Shown: positions 33,975-42,304 of the stretch, piece after piece
Layout of the letters: every line of letters begins with the position of its first letter
Numbering within the stretch: position 1 is the stretch's first letter
DNA from: Prolixibacteraceae bacterium
GTDB taxonomy: Bacteria; Bacteroidota; Bacteroidia; Bacteroidales; Prolixibacteraceae
Reading direction: 5' to 3'
Length of the DNA: 64,000 nucleotides
NCBI GenBank assembly: GCA_028683385.1
Contig: JAQUIJ010000001.1
Location: forward strand, 434,001-498,000
Translations under genes and position numbers: made by a program
The notes under the pieces: model-generated
Seen by the model: the letters and a program-made list of their open reading frames with translations, nothing else
Database searches by the model: none
What the model was told of the DNA's origin: nothing

Positions 33975-35618
33975 ATGATAAAGCTAAACATACTGGGTAT
34001 TTCCATTTTACTGACATTCCTTTGCGGAAATTCCCTTACTGCACAAAACACTAAAAATACCAACGCCAATATTCCAAAAATTGTGGTCGTACTTTCGATC
34101 GACCAAATGCGCACCGATTATCTTTCAAGATACTGGAATAAATTTCAGGAAGGCGGGTTTAAACGACTGGTGAACGAAGGAGCAGTTTGCAGCAATGCGC
34201 AACTCGATTTGCATGTCCAGAAAATTTCGACCGGAACGGCAACCCTTTTTACGGGAGTTTATCCGGCGACTCACGGAATTGTTAGCGATAGCTGGTACGA
34301 CCGACTGAAGAAGAAAGAAATTAACTGCATTGCCGACGATTACTACATCACAGTTGGCAGCGACTCGAAGGATGGCGAACGTTCGGCAACAAAACTTCTG
34401 TCGCCCACTTTAGGCGACCTCATAAAAATAAACAACCGGAACAAGTCGAAAGTATTTAGTATAGCGATGAACGATGTCAGTGCGGTGCTTTCGGCGGGTC
34501 ATGCAGCCGATGGGGCTTACTGGTTCGATACTCAAAACGGCAACATGATTTCGAGTTCCTATTATGTCGATACGTTTCCGGAGTGGGTGCGCCAGTTCAA
34601 CGAAAAAGGTTATGCCAAAACCTTTACCCAGCGCGACTGGACAACCTTGCTGCCCATTACCAGCTACGACGAAAGCCTGCCCGACGACTATGTTCTTGAA
34701 AAAGGATATTACGACAAATGGAATACGTTTCCGTACAGCATGAAGAAACTCAAGGAAAAGGCTGTCAATTATAAATTTCTGAAGACCACGCCATTCGCGA
34801 ACAACCTGGTGAGAGACTTTGCAACCAGTTTAATCTTGTCCGAAAACCTTGGTAAAGACGAATATCCAGATCTGCTGACACTTACTTTCGCTTCGATGGA
34901 TTATGAAAATAATTCGTTTGGACCAGCCTCAGTTGAAATGGAAGATACCTATTTGAGATTAGATCAGGACATCGCCTTGCTTTTAGATTTCCTGGATAAA
35001 ACAATTGGCAAAGGCAACTCGCTGGTAGTTCTCACGTCCACATGCTCGTCAAGCTATCCGGTTGATTATATGAAAGAAGAATTTCACATGCCGGTTGGCA
35101 CATTTTCTCCTGAAAGCGCCATTGCCTTGCTGAAGTCTTTTCTGAATATTACCTACGGACAAGGCAACTGGATTGATGTGGTAGGTGACCAGCAACTCTA
35201 TTTTAACCGTGAATTGCTTGAAAACAAAAACGTTTCGTTGCAAGACATACAGACAAAAACAGCGAATTTCATTAACCAGTTCGAAGGGATTAAGATTGCG
35301 TTGCCATCCACTTCATTCGAGCAGGGCGACTACTCAAAAGGACAACTTGCTGTAATTGCCAATTCGTACAATTTCAAACGTTCAGGAGATGTACTGTATC
35401 AGCTCGAAGATGGCTGGCAACCAGTTTATAAATACGAGCGAACTATATACAACGACAACTCCAACATTCCGTTCATCATGTACGGCAATGCCGTAAAACA
35501 CCTGCAAATCCGGAAAAAGATTCAGGGAGAGGATATGGTTCCTACTGTTTTAGAGATTTTGCACATGCCCATTCCAGACCATTGTTCAGGAAATATTCTG
35601 GAAGATGTTTTATGGTAA
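33975..35618 (+). CDS. Alkaline phosphatase (PafA-like) fold protein, probable pseudoenzyme
   Basis: A 547-residue exported protein; ATG 33975 gives a signal peptide (MIKLNILGISILLTFLCG). The fold is clear: VVVLSIDQMRTDYLSRYW, TLFTGVYPATHGIVSDSWYD, AGHAADGAYWFD and SFGPASVEMEDTYLRLDQDI all match PafA-type phosphatases. However, comparison from memory with the PafA active site suggests most catalytic positions have changed. The nucleophile Thr region reads KISTGTATL (Ile at the Thr position), the Lys-Asp-Arg motif is N166-D167-V168, the DxxxH metal pair is D309/N313, the TADHG motif reads TSTCS, and the last His ligand (in THIP) is N497. D43 and D309 remain. Catalysis is therefore unlikely; a binding or scaffolding role is possible. 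Confidence 0.8.
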   Translation: MIKLNILGISILLTFLCGNSLTAQNTKNTNANIPKIVVVLSIDQMRTDYLSRYWNKFQEGGFKRLVNEGAVCSNAQLDLHVQKISTGTATLFTGVYPATHGIVSDSWYDRLKKKEINCIADDYYITVGSDSKDGERSATKLLSPTLGDLIKINNRNKSKVFSIAMNDVSAVLSAGHAADGAYWFDTQNGNMISSSYYVDTFPEWVRQFNEKGYAKTFTQRDWTTLLPITSYDESLPDDYVLEKGYYDKWNTFPYSMKKLKEKAVNYKFLKTTPFANNLVRDFATSLILSENLGKDEYPDLLTLTFASMDYENNSFGPASVEMEDTYLRLDQDIALLLDFLDKTIGKGNSLVVLTSTCSSSYPVDYMKEEFHMPVGTFSPESAIALLKSFLNITYGQGNWIDVVGDQQLYFNRELLENKNVSLQDIQTKTANFINQFEGIKIALPSTSFEQGDYSKGQLAVIANSYNFKRSGDVLYQLEDGWQPVYKYERTIYNDNSNIPFIMYGNAVKHLQIRKKIQGEDMVPTVLEILHMPIPDHCSGNILEDVLW

Positions 35619-35808
35619 ACTTATCTGGGAAAGCACTGTAGCATAAATGTAAAGTCAGGGTATATCTGTAATTTTCAAATTTCATCGGCAAAACATTAAG
35701 AACATGCTAATTACCTGATCTTTTTTATTGTCTTCAATACAAATTCGAAACAAATAAAAAATAATCAGTGTTAAAAACTGTTATCTTTGATCGCAAATTT
35801 CGGAACAG

Positions 35809-36153
35809 ATGGCCAACGACTGGAAAGATAGACTGGGAACAGTGTACTCAACAAACCCAAATTTTCAATACGAGAGCGGTGATGACGTGGAGCAGGAAAC
35901 GCTTCAGCCCAACAAACAGGATCTGCGGGTTCAGCTCGACAAGAAACAACGAAATGGGAAGAAAGCTACTCTGATTACCGGTTTTGTTGGGAAAGATGAG
36001 GATTTAAAAGAATTGGCAAAAATCCTGAAGACCAAATGTGGTGTGGGAGGTTCGGCTAAAGATGGCGAAATCCTGATACAAGGTGATTTTTGTAATAAAG
36101 TGATTGAAATTCTCAAAAGCGCAAATTACAAGGTGAAACGCACAGGAGGCTGA
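35809..36153 (+). CDS. SUI1/eIF1-like translation factor (YciH)
   Basis: A 114-residue protein with the SUI1 fold: an acidic variable N-terminus followed by DLRVQLDKKQRNGKKATLITGF, LAKILKTKCGVGGSAKDGEILIQG and a short C-terminal strand. It matches bacterial YciH proteins, which influence start-codon selection. A TATCTTTG -7-like box lies at 35782-35789, 20 bases upstream of the start codon, although without a good -33 box. Confidence 0.93.
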   Translation: MANDWKDRLGTVYSTNPNFQYESGDDVEQETLQPNKQDLRVQLDKKQRNGKKATLITGFVGKDEDLKELAKILKTKCGVGGSAKDGEILIQGDFCNKVIEILKSANYKVKRTGG

Positions 36154-36247
36154 TTTGCCTAAAAGGAAAAAGCAGACGGGAAGTGGCGAAGGATAATAGA
36201 ATATGATTTGATAAATTCATTGATGCTCTAAATAAACCGTTTCAGGT

Positions 36248-36955
36248 ATGCTCAAACATTATAAAACTATCGGAATGATTGGGGGAATTGCCCCAGCTTC
36301 AACAGTTGACTATTACAATCGTCTCATTTCCAGATTTCAGGAGCGCACCGGTCAGCGCGAATATCCGTCGATAATCATCAACAGTATCAACATGACGCAC
36401 ATGATGGAACTGATTACCAACGATCATTTAGATGAGTTGGTTGATTATTTGTCGGAAGAAATATTTACGTTGGAAAAAGCAGGAGCCAAAGTAATTTTCA
36501 TGGCTTCAAACACTCCGCACCTGGTTTTTGAGCCACTTGCTCAGCGAGTTAAAACAAAGATGGTAAGCATTGTCGATTCGACCATCGCATACGCGCAAGC
36601 CAAAGGGCACAACAGACTTGGGTTATTCGGAACACTTTCTACTATGGAAGGAGATTTTTTTCAGGATGGTTTTGAAGCCAGTGGCATGGAAATAATAACT
36701 CCGATGTCGGACGAGCGAAAATACATTCATAAAGTTTACATGGAAGAATTGGTTCGGGGTCGGTTTTTACCAGAAACAAAAAGTCGTTTATTGTCGATTG
36801 CCAAACGCATGTATAATGAAGGTCAGATAGACAGTTTGATTTTAGGAGGTACTGAATTGCCACTTATCCTGAAATCAAGTGATATGGAAGACATTGAAAT
36901 GCTCAACACGACTAAAATTCATGTCGAGCGAATTCTGGATGCCGTAATCGGATAA
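36248..36955 (+). CDS. Aspartate/glutamate racemase-family protein lacking both catalytic cysteines
   Basis: A 235-residue protein of the Asp/Glu/hydantoin racemase fold: TIGMIGGIAPASTVDYYNRL, then the first active-site strand FMASNTPHLVF and the second LILGGTELPLIL. In known racemases these motifs are (C/T)NT and LGCTEL. Here the first position is Ser87 and the second Gly201, so neither thiol is present. Several annotated family members show a GGTELPL variant, so this may be a real subfamily with another activity. No substrate can be assigned. It is followed by a palindromic repeat element and a serine hydrolase gene. Confidence 0.85.
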   Translation: MLKHYKTIGMIGGIAPASTVDYYNRLISRFQERTGQREYPSIIINSINMTHMMELITNDHLDELVDYLSEEIFTLEKAGAKVIFMASNTPHLVFEPLAQRVKTKMVSIVDSTIAYAQAKGHNRLGLFGTLSTMEGDFFQDGFEASGMEIITPMSDERKYIHKVYMEELVRGRFLPETKSRLLSIAKRMYNEGQIDSLILGGTELPLILKSSDMEDIEMLNTTKIHVERILDAVIG

Positions 36956-36970
36956 TCTAATTTGATAAAT

Positions 36971-37075
36971 CTACTTTAACCGATTCAATCCGGAGAATGA
37001 TTTTTCAGCTTTTTCACCCCATCCCTGAAGGGAGAAAGCTAAAAAATCAACCTTTCCAAATTAACAGAATGAATC
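36971..37075. repeat. Palindromic element related to the one at 5815
   Basis: The first 44 bases match 5815-5858 with two differences. The arms TGATTTTTCAGCTTTTTC (36998-37015) and GAAAGCTAAAAAATCA (37034-37049) pair around a CCATCCCTGAAGGGAG core, and outer GATTCA/TGAATC sites extend the palindrome. Confidence 0.65.
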
Positions 37076-37100
37076 TGACTAAATTGATTAGAGCCAGCAA

Positions 37101-38234
37101 ATGAAAAAAACTAATACTGCCAGTGCTCTTTTAGTTGTATTTTTATTGTTTATCTCGTGTGGAAAACTTTCGAAAATCAGCAAAATCGGCTTGCCAGAAT
37201 CCAACGATTATAAACTCTTTGCCAGCAGAACGATCGGATCCGGAGCCGAAACATTTCATTTTTACCCGTCGAACCCAAACCTGAATTTAGGTGAAACAAT
37301 CGAAGTTGACAGCCGAAGAATTGATGCCGGAGATGATAAACTCGATTCGTTTCTGAAAGATCACAAAACCCTGTCTTTCTTAATCATTCGGAACGATTCA
37401 CTTTTGTACCAGTATTACGATGAATCAAAAAGTGATACAAGTATTGTTACTTCGTTCTCAGTTGCCAAAGCATTTATTTCAGCGCTAATAGGCATCGCCA
37501 TCGCGGATGATAAAATTCCGGGGGTAAACACCAGTATCGTCAGTTATTTTCCTGAACTCACCAACCAAGGCTTCGAACCAGTCACAATAAATAACCTGCT
37601 CGACCATACTTCGGGCATTCATTACAAAGAAATCCAGAATCACGTTGGCGGAAACCTCGAATTTTATTGGGGCAAAGATCTTTCAAAAGACATTTTAAAT
37701 ATACATCCGGTTTATACTCCAGGCGAGCATTTCGAATACAGCAATATTAACACCCAGTTGCTTGCCATGATTCTGCAAAGAGCCACCGGAATGAGTGTTT
37801 CGGAATATCTTCAGGAGAAAATATGGAAACCCATTGGCATGGAATATCCAGCTTCGTGGAGTTTAAGTAACGATGGATCAGAGGGAGTCGAAAAAGCTTT
37901 TTGTTGCCTGAATGCCCGAACGATTGATTTTGCCAAATTTGGTCGGTTGTATTTAAATCGTGGAAACTGGAACGGAAAACAAATTATTCCTGAAAGTTGG
38001 ATTGATCAAAGCCTTCGTTCGTCGAAAGAAAATGGACAGCGGCTTACTTACCATTACAACTGGGGAATTGGCCCGAAAAAATATGGAAGTTTTTATGCCA
38101 TTGGGCTATACGGACAGTTGATTTACATGTATCCCGAAAAGAATGTGATTATTGTGCGCTTTGGCAAAGCCGATTTGGGTTACGACCCACCTTTTTTGTT
38201 CCACACTTTTCTTCAGATTTGCGATCAGCTCTGA
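37101..38234 (+). CDS. Serine hydrolase of the beta-lactamase/class C family, lipoprotein
   Basis: A 377-residue predicted lipoprotein (LLFISC, Cys20). The nucleophile motif SxxK is S120-V-A-K123, and the YxN motif is Y213-S-N215. A GRLYLNRGNWNGKQIIPESW segment is typical of esterase/EstB-like members of PF00144. It could be a beta-lactamase-like esterase, a D-aminopeptidase or a peptidase; nothing in the sequence or neighbours decides. It acts in the periplasm or at the outer membrane. Confidence 0.88.
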   Translation: MKKTNTASALLVVFLLFISCGKLSKISKIGLPESNDYKLFASRTIGSGAETFHFYPSNPNLNLGETIEVDSRRIDAGDDKLDSFLKDHKTLSFLIIRNDSLLYQYYDESKSDTSIVTSFSVAKAFISALIGIAIADDKIPGVNTSIVSYFPELTNQGFEPVTINNLLDHTSGIHYKEIQNHVGGNLEFYWGKDLSKDILNIHPVYTPGEHFEYSNINTQLLAMILQRATGMSVSEYLQEKIWKPIGMEYPASWSLSNDGSEGVEKAFCCLNARTIDFAKFGRLYLNRGNWNGKQIIPESWIDQSLRSSKENGQRLTYHYNWGIGPKKYGSFYAIGLYGQLIYMYPEKNVIIVRFGKADLGYDPPFLFHTFLQICDQL

Positions 38235-38250
38235 CCGATGCTCCAAGTTT

Positions 38251-38373
38251 GTCATTTATAGTCATGGTGTCATTTGTGATCAATGATTGTTATTCGACAC
38301 GAAGCTAATGACAACTAATGACTTACAACTAATGACCAATTTTTGAGCACTGGAAACTGAGACTGATCACTGA
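38251..38373. repeat. GTCATT/AATGAC cluster plus CTGAGACTGATCACT repeat
   Basis: Three GTCAT units and three AATGAC units flank a central TTCGACACGAAG palindrome. An AAACTGAGACTGATCACTGA segment follows (38353-38372). Same families as 33262-33364 and 55578-55690. Confidence 0.6.
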
Positions 38374-38859
38374 TCACTTTAATTCTTCCTGAAGCTTCCG
38401 GATAAGCCCCTCACAGGCATCTTCCAAAATATCCAGAACCAGTTCAAAACCGGCAGCGCCGCCATAATAGGGATCGGGAACCGAATCATATTTTTTGACA
38501 GAACAATAATCAGTCATAAGCGAGATTTTCTTCCGGTCATTTTCATTTCGGGCAACCGCTTTCAAATCGCGTACATTCTGAATGTCCATTCCAATGATGT
38601 AATCGAACCGGTCGAAATCCTTCTCCGGATCGACCGGACGTGATATGCTAGTCAGCCGATAACCTCTTTTTATTGCAAATTGCTTCATGCGGTAATCAGC
38701 CTGATCTCCTGCATGATAAGCCGCTGTTCCTGCCGAGTCACATTTTAATTCAGATTGGAGTTCCTGTTTTTCAATCATCGCGTTAAAAACCGCTTCAGCG
38801 CTGGGGCTGCGGCAAATATTACCAAGACATACAAAAAGTACCTGTTTCATCATTGACAT
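38374..38859 (-). CDS. Low molecular weight protein-tyrosine phosphatase
   Basis: A 161-residue enzyme with the P-loop CLGNICRS (Cys11 and Arg17) near the N-terminus and the general-acid loop VPDPYYGG toward the C-terminus. Met4 is an alternative start. In bacteria these enzymes often regulate exopolysaccharide export, but no tyrosine kinase gene is adjacent. A TATTTTTG -7-like box lies 17 bases upstream on the minus strand. Confidence 0.95.
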   Translation of the reverse strand: MSMMKQVLFVCLGNICRSPSAEAVFNAMIEKQELQSELKCDSAGTAAYHAGDQADYRMKQFAIKRGYRLTSISRPVDPEKDFDRFDYIIGMDIQNVRDLKAVARNENDRKKISLMTDYCSVKKYDSVPDPYYGGAAGFELVLDILEDACEGLIRKLQEELK

Positions 38860-38930
38860 GAAATTTTTCGAAAGTCAAAAATAGAGTAATTTCCAGAATA
38901 ATAAAGGAGAGAGAAAAAATTGAAAATAAG

Positions 38931-39710
38931 TTACAACCAGTGATTTTGAATACAAAGATGGATCAATTCTGTGATATTGTGAGTTAGCGTTTTTTCCATG
39001 CAATTGCGCTTGTGGTTTTTCACGGTATGAATACTTAATTTAAGCTTGTCTGCTATCATTTTGCTGCTTAGTCCTTCGTGGCAAAGCTTGATTATTTCTA
39101 ATTCACGTTGCGATAAAATTGAATTATATTTTTTCACATAAACCTTCGTAAAAACCTTTTGATATCCCTGATCTGAATTATACCGGAATAAAGTCAAAAT
39201 CATGGTTTCGTCCGATTTAATATCAGCTATCTCGAAAAAAACATTGAGATTTAGCACGGGTAACCGTTTCGCGTCGTCGAATGTTAATGATCCCTCGTGC
39301 ATAAATTGAGAAATACTACCATCTTTCCGGATATAACGGTGATTGAATATAAACCTGTAATCGGGAGTTTCTAAAAAAGGTTCTGAATCTATAAATCGCA
39401 GGATGTCCGGATAAGCTGATTCACACCAAATTTTACGATCTTCAGGATGACAATTAAGTTCATGAAAATCAAGCCGATCTTTTAACTGGTTACTTTTAAA
39501 ACAATTGCGCTGCTCTATACAATGATCATGAGTACAGGAAAATTGCTTACCTGAATAATCAATAAGACAAGAACTGAAAAAATCGGCAGGGAAAGATCCA
39601 TGCAATGCACTACCACTTGTGATAACATTACCCGGATTGTTTTCCCGATTTACAGGATGATTAAGATCTACAGTATCAACATTTGATTTGGGTTCATTCT
39701 TCATAGTCAA
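38931..39710 (-). CDS. LuxR-family regulator with PAS-like N-terminal domain
   Basis: A 259-residue protein. The C-terminal 60 residues form a LuxR-type helix-turn-helix (LSQRELEIIKLCHEGLSSKMIADKLKLSIHTVKNHKR). The preceding region of about 130 residues has PAS-fold features (HPEDRKIW and FNHRYIRKDGSISQF), as in many Bacteroidota sensors of this kind. The N-terminal 90 residues contain several Cys and His (CTHDHCIEQRNC) that could bind metal or sense redox state; this is speculative. It diverges from the exported peroxiredoxin gene across a 535-base gap. Confidence 0.85.
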   Translation of the reverse strand: MTMKNEPKSNVDTVDLNHPVNRENNPGNVITSGSALHGSFPADFFSSCLIDYSGKQFSCTHDHCIEQRNCFKSNQLKDRLDFHELNCHPEDRKIWCESAYPDILRFIDSEPFLETPDYRFIFNHRYIRKDGSISQFMHEGSLTFDDAKRLPVLNLNVFFEIADIKSDETMILTLFRYNSDQGYQKVFTKVYVKKYNSILSQRELEIIKLCHEGLSSKMIADKLKLSIHTVKNHKRNCMEKTLTHNITELIHLCIQNHWL

Positions 39711-40245
39711 AACTTCAATTTAAAATGGGCATACTTTAAAAATCTGAAAAGATATAACTGAATGTGAAAAATCAAATAAAACTGTTTCTGTACTTCTGAA
39801 AGCTTCCTTTTAACAGGTTGGGCTCCCAACTCAAATATTTGGTTTAACGGTTCATCGATACAATAGAAACTTCACAATCATTACAAATCGATTAAACACA
39901 AACTCGAGGATTAAGATTGAACAGCAAAATGCATAAAATGTTCGAGAAACATAATCACCTAAGGATGACTCGTTTGTGCCATTGACTGCTAACCCAATTT
40001 AGAGCTAAATTTGAATAATGATTATAACCTTAGGGCTAAAGTCTCAATCACTGAGATTAACGTTCGATTACAATATCATAGGACACCGCTTTTACTGATC
40101 AGTACTTTTAGCTTTCGCGTAACGAAACTGTGACGGTTTCTGTTTTTTGCACTTTCAAAGACCTACCACATTGTTGCTGGGGGTAAACTTTACTTCAGAT
40201 TTCGACTACCATTTAACAAAAAAAATCCTCAAAAAAATTACAATT
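39711..40245. other. Non-coding interval between LuxR-type regulator and peroxiredoxin genes
   Basis: No convincing gene. Contains a short palindrome GTTGGG/CCCAAC at 39817-39830 and otherwise AT-rich sequence that should hold two divergent promoters. A frame from 40147 reads into the peroxiredoxin gene but its first 33 codons look untranslated. Confidence 0.5.
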
Positions 40246-40998
40246 ATGAAAAGATTAGTATTAACAATCGTGTCGATAACATTTTTAGTGGGAACAATTT
40301 TCGCACAGAGTGTAAAAATTCCATTAATAGGCTCCAAAGCTCCATCATTTACTGCAGAAACAACCAACGGAACTCTAAACTTTCCAGATGATTACGGAAA
40401 AAAATGGAAAATTCTGTTTAGTCACCCTCAGGATTTTACGCCGGTTTGTTCTTCAGAACTTTCAGAACTAGCCTACATTCAGAAAGATTTTGAAAAATTA
40501 AACACTAAAATAGCCATTATTTCGGCCGACAATGTAATTGAACACCGGCGATGGAAAACATGGCTTGAAGGTTTGGATTATAAAGGTCGTGGATCTCAAA
40601 AAATTGAATTTCCGCTAATCGATGATCATTCACATTCAGTATCCATACAATATGGTATGATACATGAACTTGCAAGTACAAACAAAGATATCAGGGGCGT
40701 TTTTATCATCGATCCTAATAATATAGTTAGATCCATAAACTTCTATCCAATGCAGATTGGTCGCAATATGCAGGAAATAGAACGAATTTTAGTCGCATTA
40801 CAAACAGCAGATCGTGAAATGGTTTGCACTCCAGCAAACTGGAAAAGTGGTGATGATGTTATTGTTCCTCATTATCCATATACCGATGATGAATTGGCTG
40901 CGAATCCTGAACTTAAAGATAGCTATTATAACTTAGGTGGCTACATGTGGTTCAAAAAGGAAAACAAATCATTAGTAATGAATGACAATTCAAAATAA
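40246..40998 (+). CDS. Exported 1-Cys peroxiredoxin (Prx6-like)
   Basis: A 250-residue protein; ATG 40246 gives a clear signal peptide (MKRLVLTIVSITFLVGTIFA). The peroxidatic cysteine is Cys68 in PQDFTPVCSSELSEL, the Prx6-type motif, and Arg173 in MQIGRNMQEIERIL corresponds to the family's conserved arginine region. A second cysteine (Cys194 in VCTPANWK) lies where some Prx6 relatives carry a non-resolving Cys. Prx6-type enzymes are usually cytosolic, so a secreted member is less common. It reduces peroxides with external thiol partners; none is encoded nearby. Confidence 0.9.
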   Translation: MKRLVLTIVSITFLVGTIFAQSVKIPLIGSKAPSFTAETTNGTLNFPDDYGKKWKILFSHPQDFTPVCSSELSELAYIQKDFEKLNTKIAIISADNVIEHRRWKTWLEGLDYKGRGSQKIEFPLIDDHSHSVSIQYGMIHELASTNKDIRGVFIIDPNNIVRSINFYPMQIGRNMQEIERILVALQTADREMVCTPANWKSGDDVIVPHYPYTDDELAANPELKDSYYNLGGYMWFKKENKSLVMNDNSK

Positions 40999-41382
40999 AA
41001 GTAATTTGAAAAGGTAAATCCATTTAGATGTTCACTTCTACGTTTGAAGGGAAAGTGTACTCCTATAAAACTTAGAAGGAAAAAGAAGCTGTTCAAGATT
41101 GCTTACATCAATTGATTTTCATTTCGTAGGTTTTTGCACAAGTATAGTAACGTTGATTTTTTTTGGTTGAATCGAATAATGGCGGCTTGATTAGCTGATT
41201 ATTATTCGATTTGCCTTTGGTGGATATGCCAACTTTAAAGGAATCTTAGCTTGACTGATAAAATTAATTTACAAACGTCTTCTATGCAAAAATGGCACTT
41301 TCGTGCTATTGACTATCGTCAAATTTTGTAGGTAATTTTACTATATGTAAATAAGACAGAATTATCGCTAAACTTAAAAACT
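40999..41382. other. Non-coding interval upstream of the four-gene protease operon
   Basis: AT-rich sequence with no credible gene and no clear promoter. A short hairpin GCAC-TTTC-GTGC lies near 41297. Nothing else was recognised. Confidence 0.45.
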
Positions 41383-42294
41383 ATGTGCGCATTTAGAAGA
41401 AAATTATCAATGGGATGGCTTCCTGATTACCCCGATTTCAGGGATCTCACAGTAGAACATGATGATGTGTCAACCCGGCTTCAAGGGCTTGGACAGAAAG
41501 ATTCAATAAAGAAAATGCTTTCAAAAACTGTTTCTAAAAAAACAGCGCCACCTAAAAAGGTAAATCTGATCAATTGGTTTTCGCCCATTGAAGATCAGGG
41601 TAATCTTGGCTCCTGTACCGCAAATGCAGGAGTTGGGTTAGTCGAATATTTTGAACGGCGTGCCTTTGGAAAACATGTTGATGCTTCCAGATTATTTCTG
41701 TACAAAGCCACACGAAACCTAATGAAGGAAAAAGGTGATACCGGCGCATTTCTGAGGAGTGCAATGGGGGCACTGGTATTGTTTGGCATACCACCAGAAG
41801 AATACTGGCCCTACAATGTGGCAAGTTTCGACAAGGAACCATCGGCATTTTGCTACGCATTTGCACAAAATTACCGATCGATAAGTTATTACCGGCTCGA
41901 TCCGCCTGGAACACCTGCAGACCAGTTGTTATCGCGAATCAAAACAAACCTTGTCGCAGGGCTTCCATCCATGTTTGGATTTACTGTTTACAGCTCAATA
42001 AGTCAGGCAGGCAATAACGACGGTAAAATTCCATTCCCGACTAAAGGAGAAAAAATTGAAGGTGGTCATGCCATTGTAGTTGCCGGATATGACGATACAA
42101 TGAAAATAAAAAACGAGATCAATGGAAGTACCGAAACGACAGGAGCTTTCCTGATTCGCAACTCTTGGGGTACCGATTGGGGTCAGAATGGTTATGGCTG
42201 GCTTCCTTACGAATATGTTCTTCAAGGACTCGCCGACGATTGGTGGTCGCTCCTCAAAAACGAATGGGTTGATACAGGTAATTTCAAAGCTTAA
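41383..42294 (+). CDS. Papain-like (C1A) cysteine protease without signal peptide
   Basis: A 303-residue protease. All active-site residues are present: Gln72 and Cys78 in EDQGNLGSCTANA, His229 in EGGHAIVVAGYDD, Asn260 in LIRNSWGTDWGQNGYGW. The N-terminal MGWLPDYPDFRDLT is typical of bacterial C1A proteins with a very short pro-segment. No signal peptide is visible, so it should be cytoplasmic. Met10 (41410) is an alternative start. It begins an operon of four tightly spaced genes (gaps 10, 1 and 30 bases); none is an obvious inhibitor. Confidence 0.9.
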   Translation: MCAFRRKLSMGWLPDYPDFRDLTVEHDDVSTRLQGLGQKDSIKKMLSKTVSKKTAPPKKVNLINWFSPIEDQGNLGSCTANAGVGLVEYFERRAFGKHVDASRLFLYKATRNLMKEKGDTGAFLRSAMGALVLFGIPPEEYWPYNVASFDKEPSAFCYAFAQNYRSISYYRLDPPGTPADQLLSRIKTNLVAGLPSMFGFTVYSSISQAGNNDGKIPFPTKGEKIEGGHAIVVAGYDDTMKIKNEINGSTETTGAFLIRNSWGTDWGQNGYGWLPYEYVLQGLADDWWSLLKNEWVDTGNFKA

Positions 42295-42304
42295 AAAGTA
42301 AATT

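Noticed and set aside
39817-39830. GTTGGG/CCCAAC palindrome as a terminator
   Set aside because: No T-tract follows on either strand and the loop is too short for a stable transcription terminator.
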